Shown here piece after piece: positions 46,262 to 55,267 of a stretch of 64,000 bases of DNA. The stretch covers positions 192,325-256,324 of the forward strand of contig NZ_JAMQKA010000003.1 in NCBI RefSeq assembly GCF_031569985.1. Reading direction: 5' to 3'. Numbering within the stretch: position 1 is the first letter of the stretch; every line of letters begins with the position of its first letter. This DNA comes from JAMQKA01 sp031569985 (GTDB lineage: Bacteria; Bacteroidota; Rhodothermia; Balneolales; Balneolaceae). A model generated the notes under the pieces. That model did no database searches. It saw only the letters and a program-made list of their open reading frames with translations, and was not told the DNA's origin. The position numbers were made by a program, and so were the translations under genes.

Positions 46262-48385
46262 ATGAATACTAAATATTTACTATACCTTATCACAGGTATA
46301 TTTGCTCTCGCCTCATTTGTACAATGTGATTCTGTAACATCCCCAGAATCTGACGTACCTATAGATTCTGACATGCAAATAGAATTGCCTGAACTCGAAC
46401 TAATATCACCTAATGACAATGCAACAAACCAGTCAACCCAAATTGAACTGAATTGGGAGAAAATTAAAGGAGCCCAAAAGTATGAACTTCAACTAAGTGA
46501 ATCCCAAGATTTTAATACAGCCTTTGTTGACAGTACAATTACCGGGACTTCTTACCAAACCTCTGAGCTAGATAGAGGAACTACTTATTTTTGGCATGTT
46601 AAACCTGTAAAAGAGAACTATGGGGGACCTGTCTTAAAGTGGTCTGAAACCTGGGAATTTACAACCGCTGAGGGAGAAACCGAACCAGTAACAGTTGAAC
46701 TAAAAACACCTACTGATGGTGAACAGTTGGATACCACCAGCCCAACATTTGACTGGACCTCGGTATCAGAATCCACTGAATACCACTACCAGCTTTCCAC
46801 AGACCAGGATTTTTCTGATGTACTCGAAGATACGGTGGTGGACACGTCAGGAGTACAGATCCCTGGACTGAATGCGGGTACACAGTATTACTGGAGGGTA
46901 TCTCCAATTTTGGATTCAGCTACCGGGACATGGTCAGAAGTATTTGGTTTTACAACGTCAGAAGCAGCGATTGATACCACGGCCCCATCGGCACCCGTAC
47001 CCGTTTCTCCAGATGATGGTGCAGGTAATGTTTCTTTGAAACCAACATTTGAATGGGAACCTGTAGAAGGTGCAGATTCTTATATACTGCATATAAGTTA
47101 CAGCGACGAGATGGTTAGCGAGGTAGAGACCAGTGAAACATCACATACACCTAAAGAAGATCTTAACCCTGGAACTACCATTTACTGGAGAGTACGTGCG
47201 GCTGATGATGGGAGTAAAGCTAAAAGTCTGGGTGATTGGTCGGACAAGCTTACATTTACAACTGCCTCACAGGCCTCCGGTGGTTCTGGTACTTCCACTG
47301 TAACACTTACCTCTCCATCCGATGGTTCTACTGGTCTGTCTACTACTTTAACCCTTAGTTGGGAGGCTCTTTCCGGTATCAGTAATTACCAGGTTCAGCT
47401 GGCAACAAACGGTGATTTTTCCTCCCCGGTTGTTGACCAGGTGGTTGCAAACGCTTACCACGAAGTTTCGGGGCTCAACAACGACCAGCAGTATTACTGG
47501 AGAGTCCAGGCCGACGGTGACGGAGATACTAGCAACTGGTCCTCGGTGCGAGACTTCAGGACTAAAGCGTCAACAACTACCACTGATCCTTCTGGCAGTG
47601 TAGCGGGTGACCGGCAGGCGCTGATGGACCTGTATAATGCCACCGACGGAGACGGCTGGAAGAATAATTCCGGATGGGGCAGCGGCGACCCGTCGGACTC
47701 CTGGCATGGCGTGAAAGTGGATGCCAACGGGCGGGTCGTCCGGCTGGACCTGTGGAAAAACGGGCTGGAAGGGACCTTGCCGGCGTCCATTGGGAATTTG
47801 ACGAAGCTCACCTACTTGAATGTAAAGGGCAACCGGTTAACGGGTGATATTCCCTCTGAAATAGGAAATATGACATCCCTGGAGTGGTTAATTCTTTCTG
47901 GAAGAAATCATCTGCAAAATGGTAACCCAGTAAAAGAGCCCCCGCAGGATTTAAATGAGCCATATCATCCTGGAAAATATAACAGCGCTACCAACGACTT
48001 TACAATCCTTCCATCGACTATTGGGGATCTGNNNNNNNNNNNNNNNNNNNNNNNNNNNNNNNNNNNNNNNNNNNNNNNNNNNNNNNNNNNNNNNNNNNNN
48101 NNNNNNNNNNNNNNNNNNNNNNNNNNNNCTATAGGAAACAATAACATAACTGGTAATTTCCCTTCAAGCGGCTGGCCTAATTTTTGGGATTTACGCCATT
48201 TTGATGCCGATAATAATGGCATAACGGGTAGCATATCTTGTGAGTTCTGGCAAAGAGTAGATAATACAGATCTAAAATGGGTTGATTTAAGCTATAATAA
48301 CTTTGACGGAAATGCTACAAGTTGTAAGGATAATGTGCAGGGTCATAGCTCTCTTACTATTCGGGTGGGAGGCAATAACTTTTAA
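46262..48385 (+). CDS. Secreted protein with FN3-like repeats and leucine-rich repeats (contains assembly gap)
   Basis: A surface protein of about 707 codons. A signal peptide ends near SFVQC (Cys 22); Gln before the Cys makes the lipobox non-standard. Four fibronectin-III-like repeats follow (about 47-135, 145-230, 248-333, 346-435), each with a YELQLS/YHYQLST and TYFWHV/QYYWRV pattern. From about 450 an LRR cap (DRQALMDLYNATDGDGW) leads into plant-type LRRs (GTLPASIGNLTKL, GDIPSEIGNMTSL). 97 N at 48032-48128 interrupt the LRR region; the frame is kept only if the gap length is exact. Likely adhesion or recognition at the cell surface. Confidence 0.82.
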   Translation: MNTKYLLYLITGIFALASFVQCDSVTSPESDVPIDSDMQIELPELELISPNDNATNQSTQIELNWEKIKGAQKYELQLSESQDFNTAFVDSTITGTSYQTSELDRGTTYFWHVKPVKENYGGPVLKWSETWEFTTAEGETEPVTVELKTPTDGEQLDTTSPTFDWTSVSESTEYHYQLSTDQDFSDVLEDTVVDTSGVQIPGLNAGTQYYWRVSPILDSATGTWSEVFGFTTSEAAIDTTAPSAPVPVSPDDGAGNVSLKPTFEWEPVEGADSYILHISYSDEMVSEVETSETSHTPKEDLNPGTTIYWRVRAADDGSKAKSLGDWSDKLTFTTASQASGGSGTSTVTLTSPSDGSTGLSTTLTLSWEALSGISNYQVQLATNGDFSSPVVDQVVANAYHEVSGLNNDQQYYWRVQADGDGDTSNWSSVRDFRTKASTTTTDPSGSVAGDRQALMDLYNATDGDGWKNNSGWGSGDPSDSWHGVKVDANGRVVRLDLWKNGLEGTLPASIGNLTKLTYLNVKGNRLTGDIPSEIGNMTSLEWLILSGRNHLQNGNPVKEPPQDLNEPYHPGKYNSATNDFTILPSTIGDLXXXXXXXXXXXXXXXXXXXXXXXXXXXXXXXXXIGNNNITGNFPSSGWPNFWDLRHFDADNNGITGSISCEFWQRVDNTDLKWVDLSYNNFDGNATSCKDNVQGHSSLTIRVGGNNF
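48032..48128. other. Assembly gap (97 N)
   Basis: Undetermined bases within the LRR coding region. The number is not the conventional 100, so it is probably an estimated gap, likely caused by repeat similarity. Confidence 0.98.
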
Positions 48386-48506
48386 CCCTGAGAATTAAAG
48401 TGGCACTCTATTCAGATATGAGCTTTTTGTTAATTCTTTTGAAGAATATAAAGATAGCTTTTAAGCGACCTGTTTTATTAAAGTTAACTTATTCACTTTG
48501 TTCAAT

Positions 48507-48522
48507 TGGCATAACTCTTGCT
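48507..48522 (+). promoter_or_regulatory. Sigma-54 promoter for sulfotransferase gene (no operator seen)
   Basis: TGGCATAACTCTTGCT is an excellent -24/-12 match with the preferred GC at -12. It lies 46 bp before the start codon. No GNGTAA palindrome pair occurs between it and the LRR gene, unlike the other sigma-54 promoters here. Confidence 0.75.
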
Positions 48523-48568
48523 AGATAAATAATTAGTAAATAAGTATGTGAAGTTTGATAATAAATAG

Positions 48569-49444
48569 ATGAAAAAGGATAAATCTATAAATGTAATTTA
48601 TATTGCAGGTAATGGTCATTCCGGCTCAACGTTATTGGATATTATCCTGGGATCAAATGATGAGTGCTTTAGTGCTGGAGAGTTAAAAGCCATCACGCGG
48701 GATACTATAATGCAAGAATATTGTTCTTGTAAAAAGATAATTTCTGATTGTGAGGTATGGTCCGAAGTTATCCAATTATGGCAGGCCAACTGTGAGGTAG
48801 ACTACCAGCAATATCAAAATCTTCGTTTACGTTTTGAACGGAATAAGTCAACTTTACGTACCCTTTTTAATCGTATGTGGCCATCAAATGATTTTGATAA
48901 ATATTGTGAGGCAACGCTGCAATTATTTCAGGCACTAAGAAAAGTAACGGGAAAATCTGTAATAATAGATTCTTCGAAGTCACCACAACGTATTGCAGTT
49001 TTATCAAGAATTGTTGATTTACGGGTTATCCATCTTTGCCGAGACTTCACAGGAGTTTTAAACTCAGCTAAAAAGTCATCGTCCAAGGATATCAAAGCCG
49101 GAATTGAAAAAGATAATCCCGCAAGTAGAACTTGGAAAGTAGTGGTTGACTGGATTGTAACAAATATTGCTACTGAAATTTTTTGTATAGGGGTAAATTC
49201 AAGTAAGGTTTTTTATAAAAACTATGTTCATAATCCGGAGTCTTTACGTGGGATACACCCCCTAATGGATCAGATAAATGGGAAAGAATCATTTTCGACT
49301 TCTCACATGCTGGCTGGTAACATTATTCGTTTAAAAAAAGATTTAAAAATAAATCCTAATGTGGGTTTCCAATATAAGCGTTTAAATAATAACCAACGGG
49401 CTTTAGCCAAGGTGATGGATAAGCTGTTTGCATATTGGACTTGA
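48569..49444 (+). CDS. Sulfotransferase family protein
   Basis: A 291-aa P-loop sulfotransferase. The 5'-phosphosulfate loop is AGNGHSGSTLLD at 13-24, and the 3'-phosphate site is VIHLCRDFTGVLNSAKKS near 152-169. Cys residues at about 52, 54 and 61 (CSC...C) may bind metal or form a disulfide. Second of three sulfotransferase genes in the window. It is preceded by a sigma-54 promoter and stands alone ahead of the asnB operon. Confidence 0.87.
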   Translation: MKKDKSINVIYIAGNGHSGSTLLDIILGSNDECFSAGELKAITRDTIMQEYCSCKKIISDCEVWSEVIQLWQANCEVDYQQYQNLRLRFERNKSTLRTLFNRMWPSNDFDKYCEATLQLFQALRKVTGKSVIIDSSKSPQRIAVLSRIVDLRVIHLCRDFTGVLNSAKKSSSKDIKAGIEKDNPASRTWKVVVDWIVTNIATEIFCIGVNSSKVFYKNYVHNPESLRGIHPLMDQINGKESFSTSHMLAGNIIRLKKDLKINPNVGFQYKRLNNNQRALAKVMDKLFAYWT

Positions 49445-49658
49445 TTTAAATGCTTCTTGACACTAGGTGATTAAATGCTGTCGAGGGGTATTGGTGCCCA
49501 ATATTTACTATCTACGTACCTTAGAATATTTGCTTTCCAGTTACACACACCGAATGATCACAACAGTGCTACTGCAAGTCTCCTTTCAGCCTATAAAATC
49601 ACTTCAGCTATATATTGTATAAAACGGGCTAGATAATACCTGTCACCATGGTAAAATT

Positions 49659-49696
49659 GAGTAATATTTACTCGGTCAGCTGAGTAAATATTACTC
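49659..49696. promoter_or_regulatory. Tandem-palindrome operator F
   Basis: GAGTAATATTTACTC (49659) and GAGTAAATATTACTC (49682), both perfect, 23 bp apart and 143 bp upstream of the -24 element at 49839. Confidence 0.78.
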
Positions 49697-49838
49697 AACT
49701 TTGAGTTGGATTGATCTATGATCATTTTCGAAATAGCTCTACTCAGAGGAATTATAAATCACCAATAAGGTTATAGAGGCCTAAATTACGTTCTAAATAA
49801 TATCCGCGCAAATTGTTAAAAATACGGGTTTTCTTAAT

Positions 49839-49854
49839 TGGCATAACTCTTGTA
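49839..49854 (+). promoter_or_regulatory. Sigma-54 promoter for the asnB operon
   Basis: TGGCATAACTCTTGTA, the same as the 48507 site except for the last two bases. It is 256 bp before asnB. Confidence 0.78.
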
Positions 49855-50110
49855 ATACTTTTAAAGTAAAGCTTTTTGGTTTTCAGGAACTCGTCAAAAC
49901 AGGTATTAGAAACATAGTTTAAACGATTTCCGCGAATGACAACCATCAAGAAGGAGTTGGGCGATTGATTAAGACAAAGCATCATGACCAGCTTATTAAA
50001 AAATATAAATAACCAGAGATGGATGGAGATTGGTAATAACAAAAGAACTATTTGCCATATGATGCAGTAAATACCTGAAACCTGTCAATATCTGGAATAA
50101 TGAAAAAATT

Positions 50111-51979
50111 ATGTGTGGTATAGCTGGATTAGTTTCTAAAAAAAATATCGAGGAGTCAGAATTTGCTTCTTTTAGAGAGGCCTCAAAACTGATGAACCAC
50201 CGGGGACCTGACTTCAATGACAGTTTACTGTTCCGGAACTGTCTTCTTATCCATTACCGGTTAAGTATTATGGATCTTGACCCCAGGTCAAATCAGCCTT
50301 TCGCATCAAACAACAGTGATTATATATGTTCCTATAATGGAGAAATTTATAATTACAAAGAGCTTAAAAGTAAATATTCTATCCCAACCCGGACGACCTC
50401 GGACACGGAGGTGATGTTGGAAACATTTGCCAAGCACTCCTATTCAGTTGTGCCAGAATGGAATGGTATTTTTGCTTTGGGAATATTGCACAAAAGCGGC
50501 GAAAAATTATATTTGATCAGAGACCGGTTTGGGATTAAGCCCTTATACTACTTTGAAAATGAAGATTATTTCGCTTTTGCCTCTGAAGCGAAGGTGTTGT
50601 ACAAGTGGCTGGAGTCTTTTGAAATAGACAGGCAGGGATTGGCGGAGTACCTTTGGTATGGCAATACTATTTCTGAACATACCTTTGTGAAGGGAGTAAA
50701 GAAACTGGAACCGGCTACTGTTTTAACATTTGATCTGAAGAAAGGGGATGTAATATCACAAAAAAAATATTGGACCCTGCCAACGACCAACGGTTACTCA
50801 AAACACTATGAAGATCCTGCAAAAGATGTACGTAATCTATTGGAATCAGCAGTCAAAAGACAGCTGATGAGTGATGTTCCATTAGGGGTGCTGCTTAGCG
50901 GAGGAATAGATTCTTCGGCCATTGTTGCATTTGCATCACGCCATTACAACAATCTCGATACTTATTCTATTGAATACGATTTTAATATCGGTGGAAAAAG
51001 TGAGTTGGAAAATGCTGCATTGGTTGCAAATAAATTTGGCACCAATCACCATGAGTTAAAAGCCAGCTCAGAGGATATTGCTGATATTTTCAGCGATCTT
51101 GTTTTTCAATATGATGAGCCATTTTCAGATACAGCCAATATCCCTCTCTACCTATTGGCGAAGGAGTGCAGTAGAGATAAAAAAGTGATATTACAAGGGG
51201 ATGGTGGGGATGAGTTCTTTGGAGGTTACCGGAGATACAATGTTCTCGATTGGTTACATTTTTGGAAATTAATATCAACCATTTCTCACCCCTTTATTCC
51301 TTCAAATAATAAGTGGGCACTTCGTATGAAGAGAATATCTCACATTCTTAACCAAAAGGACGATGCTATGAAAATGGCATTCTACCTGACTGAGGAGGTA
51401 CCATATGAATCACCTGTTGAAATCATAAAAAAAGATTTCCGAAAAGAGATGAATGCTCATGATCCTTTCCAAATTTATAAAGAATTCAACTCAGCACATG
51501 AACATTTAGATATTGTTCAAAGGATGCTATATGCTGACGTTAAAATAAAACTGAATCACTCTTACCTGGAAAAGGTTGATAAAGCGACAATGCTTTGCAG
51601 CCTTGAAGCAAGGGTTCCCTATTTGGATAATGATCTTACTCAGTTTATGCTGAGTTTACCTTCTTCCCAAAAAGTCCGTAATGGGAATAAGAAATACCTT
51701 CTCCGAAAAGCACTACGTGGAATTGTGCCTGACAGGATATTGGACGGCAAGAAGAGGGGATTTGGTGTACCTTATAAACAATGGTTAAAAGAAGGATTAT
51801 TCGATTTTGCCTATAGTACATTTAATGATACGAAAGAAGAGCATATCTTAGATAAAAATTTACTTAAAAAGCTATTATTAAAACATAAAAGTGATGAAGG
51901 GAATTATGGACCATTATTATGGAAGGCGCTGGTACTTTCTCATTGGCTAAGCATTTATAGAAATAAAATCAGGTTATGA
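50111..51979 (+). CDS. asnB: Glutamine-hydrolysing asparagine synthase
   Basis: Class II glutamine amidotransferase with synthetase domain. The nucleophile Cys2 is in MCGIAGL; NHRGPD and YNGEIYN mark the glutaminase site; LSGGIDSS at 262-269 is the ATP-pyrophosphatase loop. Length 622 aa is typical. In polysaccharide loci such proteins often amidate uronic acids rather than make free asparagine (the WbpS type); with the UDP-HexNAcA dehydrogenase in this window that is a reasonable alternative. First gene of a long operon under operator F and the promoter at 49839. Confidence 0.92.
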   Translation: MCGIAGLVSKKNIEESEFASFREASKLMNHRGPDFNDSLLFRNCLLIHYRLSIMDLDPRSNQPFASNNSDYICSYNGEIYNYKELKSKYSIPTRTTSDTEVMLETFAKHSYSVVPEWNGIFALGILHKSGEKLYLIRDRFGIKPLYYFENEDYFAFASEAKVLYKWLESFEIDRQGLAEYLWYGNTISEHTFVKGVKKLEPATVLTFDLKKGDVISQKKYWTLPTTNGYSKHYEDPAKDVRNLLESAVKRQLMSDVPLGVLLSGGIDSSAIVAFASRHYNNLDTYSIEYDFNIGGKSELENAALVANKFGTNHHELKASSEDIADIFSDLVFQYDEPFSDTANIPLYLLAKECSRDKKVILQGDGGDEFFGGYRRYNVLDWLHFWKLISTISHPFIPSNNKWALRMKRISHILNQKDDAMKMAFYLTEEVPYESPVEIIKKDFRKEMNAHDPFQIYKEFNSAHEHLDIVQRMLYADVKIKLNHSYLEKVDKATMLCSLEARVPYLDNDLTQFMLSLPSSQKVRNGNKKYLLRKALRGIVPDRILDGKKRGFGVPYKQWLKEGLFDFAYSTFNDTKEEHILDKNLLKKLLLKHKSDEGNYGPLLWKALVLSHWLSIYRNKIRL

Positions 51980-52004
51980 TTTAAACTTAGATTAAACCAT
52001 TGAG

Positions 52005-53090
52005 ATGAGCAGAAGAAAGAAAATTTGCCTGGTTATTCCATCACTTGGTTCCGGAGGTATGGAAAGGGTTATGTCAATTTTAGCGGAATATTTTGATAAA
52101 AAAAAGAAATCAGAAGTTCATTTGGTACTATATGGAAGAGAAAGAGATGTTTTTTATAGTATCCCGGAGACTGTGGTAGTACATAAACCTAACTTTAAAT
52201 TTGAAAATTCTAAACGAACCTGGCACACTTTTAAAACTCTTTTCTTTTTGAGGAATTGTATTCGTTCCATTGAGCCACATTCTATCCTCAGTTTTGGTGA
52301 GTATTGGAATAATCTTTTCCTATTGTCTTCGATTGGACTTAATATACCAAAATACGTTGCTGACAGGGCAGAGCCGGGACTTGAAAAGGGTAAATTCCAA
52401 GAATTTTTATGTAGATGGCTCTACCCACAAGCAGCAGGTGTAGTAGTGCAAACAAGGGTTGCAAAAAAAATATATGAAGATAAATATAAGTGGACTGAGA
52501 TTTCGGTTATTGGTAATCCAGTTAATAAAATGAAATCAGAAAAAGAAGTTCAAAAAGAAAATGCAATTTTATCTGTAGGCAGGCTCGTAGATACAAAAAA
52601 TTTTGATTTATTGATAAGAATATTTCATCGGCTAAAGGTCCCTGACTGGAAACTTTACATTGTGGGGGGGAATTCTCAGAAGCAAAACGGAATGAAAAAA
52701 TTAGAACAGTTAATCACTGAACTTAATCTAGAAGATAAAGTGCTTTTAATGGGAACAGTACCACATGTAGAGGAATTTTATCAAAAAAGCAAAATCTTCG
52801 CCTTTACATCCAGTTCGGAAGGATTTCCAAATGTACTTGCCGAAGCGATGGCTAGTGGTCTTCCAGTGATTTCATTCGATTGTATAGCCGGTCCCTCTGA
52901 ACTAATTGATGATGGAGAAAATGGATTCTTAATTCCACTCTTTGACACAGAAACATTTGAAGAAAAACTACGAAGGTTAGTTAAAGATCCTGAATTACGG
53001 AAAAGGATGGGCTGTAACTCCCAAAAACTGATTGAAAACTATTCCATCGAAACGATAGGGGAAAAGTTTTATTCATTAATTACGCAATAA
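52005..53090 (+). CDS. Family 4 glycosyltransferase
   Basis: A 361-aa GT-B enzyme. IPSLGSGGMERVMSILAEYF (about 11-30) is the GT4 N-terminal signature; ILSVGRLVDTKNFDLLI (about 186-202) begins the C-terminal domain; SSEGFPNVLAEAMASGLPVI (about 267-286) is the nucleotide-binding segment with both conserved Glu. It follows asnB by 25 bp. Linkage cannot be predicted. Confidence 0.93.
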   Translation: MSRRKKICLVIPSLGSGGMERVMSILAEYFDKKKKSEVHLVLYGRERDVFYSIPETVVVHKPNFKFENSKRTWHTFKTLFFLRNCIRSIEPHSILSFGEYWNNLFLLSSIGLNIPKYVADRAEPGLEKGKFQEFLCRWLYPQAAGVVVQTRVAKKIYEDKYKWTEISVIGNPVNKMKSEKEVQKENAILSVGRLVDTKNFDLLIRIFHRLKVPDWKLYIVGGNSQKQNGMKKLEQLITELNLEDKVLLMGTVPHVEEFYQKSKIFAFTSSSEGFPNVLAEAMASGLPVISFDCIAGPSELIDDGENGFLIPLFDTETFEEKLRRLVKDPELRKRMGCNSQKLIENYSIETIGEKFYSLITQ

Positions 53091-53095
53091 TTAAT

Positions 53096-54223
53096 ATGAA
53101 CATCATAATCAATGTCAGTTCTATCTATAAGGGAGGGGCAGAGCAGGTAGCCCATTCATTCATCAATGAATGTAAAGAAATTCCGGGACACGAGTATCAC
53201 ATATTTTTGTGTGAAAATATCCTGAGTCTGCTCGATGTAGAAACCTTTTCAGATAATTTCTATTTCCACAAGCTTGCAAAGCGCCCCGGATCAAGTATAT
53301 ACAATTTGTATAAATCGCTCAGATATTACGACGATTTGGAGAAAAAAATTAAACCTGATTTCGTCATTTCTACCGGGGGGCACGGTTACTGGAAACCCAG
53401 TGCACCAATCGTAACTGCTTTCAATATACCTCATTATCTCTACCCCGAATCGCCCTATTTTCAAAAAATTCCCTTTGAGAAAAAGATTTACTGGGAGCTT
53501 AAAAAAAGGTTTGACTTATCCTTTTACAAGAAATCTGATGCCATTGTTGTACAAACTGACGATGTAAAAGAGCGGGTGAAAAAGCTGCTTCCGAAGGCGA
53601 GAGTATTCACAGTTTCCAACACGGTAAACGGCGCATTTCTTGATCCCAAGTGCAAGGCAAGAAAACTGCTCGAAAGAGAAGAAAATGAAGTGCGTTTATT
53701 AACGGTCAGTGCCAACTACCCGCACAAAAACCTGGAGATTATTAAAAGCGTACTGGATGAACTTTTTTACGACGATGTTTATAACATACGATTTGTATTA
53801 ACTCTTCCCGAGAAAGTGTTTGAAGCCAATTTTGCCGAGCAAAAATACCAAGAGAACATAATCAATGTTGGGCCGGTACATATTGATGAGTGCCCCTCTT
53901 TGTACGGCGAATGTGATGTAATGTTCTTACCGACGCTGCTGGAATGTTTTTCTGCTTCTTATGTGGAAGCGATGGCTATGAAAAAGCCTATCTTGACATC
54001 GGATCTTGGTTTTGCTCATACTATTTGCAAGGAGGCGGCAAGATATTTTGATCCGGTAGATGGCCGGGATATTGCAAATAAAATTATGGAATTGGTGAAC
54101 ACCCCTTCGCTCCAGGATAAACTAATTCAAAGGGGGACAAGTATTTATAATTCTATCAACACCCCACGGGAACGTGCATTATCGTTTCTAAAAATAGGAG
54201 AGGACCTGCTGAAAAATGTATGA
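53096..54223 (+). CDS. GT4-type glycosyltransferase
   Basis: A 375-aa GT-B protein starting MNIIINVSSIYKGGAEQVAH, with a glycine-rich loop resembling GT4. The C-terminal nucleotide-binding segment is LLECFSASYVEAMAMKKPIL (about 281-300), which keeps both Glu. The gene begins 5 bp after the previous stop. A MITE-like insertion follows its 3' end. Confidence 0.88.
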   Translation: MNIIINVSSIYKGGAEQVAHSFINECKEIPGHEYHIFLCENILSLLDVETFSDNFYFHKLAKRPGSSIYNLYKSLRYYDDLEKKIKPDFVISTGGHGYWKPSAPIVTAFNIPHYLYPESPYFQKIPFEKKIYWELKKRFDLSFYKKSDAIVVQTDDVKERVKKLLPKARVFTVSNTVNGAFLDPKCKARKLLEREENEVRLLTVSANYPHKNLEIIKSVLDELFYDDVYNIRFVLTLPEKVFEANFAEQKYQENIINVGPVHIDECPSLYGECDVMFLPTLLECFSASYVEAMAMKKPILTSDLGFAHTICKEAARYFDPVDGRDIANKIMELVNTPSLQDKLIQRGTSIYNSINTPRERALSFLKIGEDLLKNV

Positions 54224-54239
54224 ACGCGCATTAAAACTG

Positions 54240-54410
54240 TTTAAAGGGGGGGCAAAACCCTATGTCATTGCGAATGGAGCAAATGAAATGATCCCGACAG
54301 CTGTCGGGAGGCAATCTCCATTTGTGTGGGGATCGCTACGCCCCGAAATCCGCCAGCTGGCGGACGCGATGACAATTCCCAATGGTGTAGTTTTGCAAAG
54401 GCCTCTTAAA
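54240..54410. repeat. MITE-like insertion between glycosyltransferase genes
   Basis: The ends (GGGGCAAAACCC near 54249 and GTTTTGCAAAGGCC near 54390) are imperfect inverted repeats like those of the element at 44398. The interior holds TGTCATTGCGAATGGAGC, the palindrome CCCGACAGCTGTCGGG (54293-54308) and GCGATGACA. The frame reading through it is a by-product. Confidence 0.55.
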
Positions 54411-54472
54411 GGATATGACAGATGTAATGATTTTATTGAATTTATTTAAGAATGTAATTTATTAAAAACTGA

Positions 54473-55267
54473 ATGACTGTGAGTAATTTAAAGGTTAGCA
54501 TTATTACTATTTGTCACAACAATGAAAATGATATAAGAGATACAATTGAATCTGTTAAAAATCAGAGTTATGACAATATTGAGTATATCATAGTTGATGG
54601 GGCATCTTCAGACAAAACTTTGAAAATTGTAAATGAATATGCTGAATTTATTGATAAAATTATATCTGAACCTGATGATGGCATCTATGATGCAATTAAT
54701 AAAGGTATTATCAATTCGAAAGGAGATATTTTTGGATTAATACATGCTGGAGATCAATTATTTGATAAGGATGTTATTCAAAAAATTGTTAACAATTTTG
54801 AAGAAAATAATATTGATGCGTCTTATGGACACAGTGTAATAATCAAAAGTAATGGTACCATAATACGGGTAAATAAAAGCCCCGAATATAATAAATCACT
54901 GTTCAAGATTGGATGGATGCCGTCACACCAAAGTATCTATTTGAAAAGAGATCTTATTGAAAAGTTCGGACTATATCGAACGGATCTGGGTGGAAGCGGA
55001 GATTACGAATTTGTTTTAAGGTATTTTTATTTTAATAAGATAAGGGTAAAAAGGCTTGATGAATTTATTTTAAAGTTTGCAATCGGCGGAACGAGCACCA
55101 GCAACTATCATAAAATTTTCAGTGCTCAAAGATTACAAGTTAAGTGTTGGGCTATTAATGGAGAGAAGCCTCCGTTTTATATGGTACCTTTAAAACTTTC
55201 TCGAAAAGTTGTGCAATTTACAATGGCTTTATGGTTCAATTTAACAAAGAAATATGAAACAGAGTAA
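54473..55267 (+). CDS. Family 2 glycosyltransferase
   Basis: A 264-aa GT-A enzyme. VSIITICHNNENDIRDTI (about 8-25), DGASSDKT (about 43-50), and SEPDDGIYDAINKGI (about 66-80) are subgroup signatures; HAGDQL (about 96-101) stands in the DxD position with one Asp only. It resembles the WcaA/ WbbD-like short GT2 proteins. It overlaps the acyltransferase by 14 bp, so the two are coupled. Confidence 0.9.
   Translation: MTVSNLKVSIITICHNNENDIRDTIESVKNQSYDNIEYIIVDGASSDKTLKIVNEYAEFIDKIISEPDDGIYDAINKGIINSKGDIFGLIHAGDQLFDKDVIQKIVNNFEENNIDASYGHSVIIKSNGTIIRVNKSPEYNKSLFKIGWMPSHQSIYLKRDLIEKFGLYRTDLGGSGDYEFVLRYFYFNKIRVKRLDEFILKFAIGGTSTSNYHKIFSAQRLQVKCWAINGEKPPFYMVPLKLSRKVVQFTMALWFNLTKKYETE

Larger units (their letters stand above)
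49445..50110. other. Control region of the asnB operon
   Basis: 666 bp with operator F and a sigma-54 promoter. The leader between 49855 and 50110 has no supported gene. Confidence 0.65.

Noticed and set aside
49752..50042. A 96-codon minus-strand frame in the asnB control region
   Set aside because: It overlaps the sigma-54 promoter and leader, has no motif, and its composition is that of non-coding AT-rich DNA.
54216..54449. A 77-codon frame after the second GT4 gene
   Set aside because: It is almost wholly contained in the MITE-like insertion and overlaps the upstream stop.
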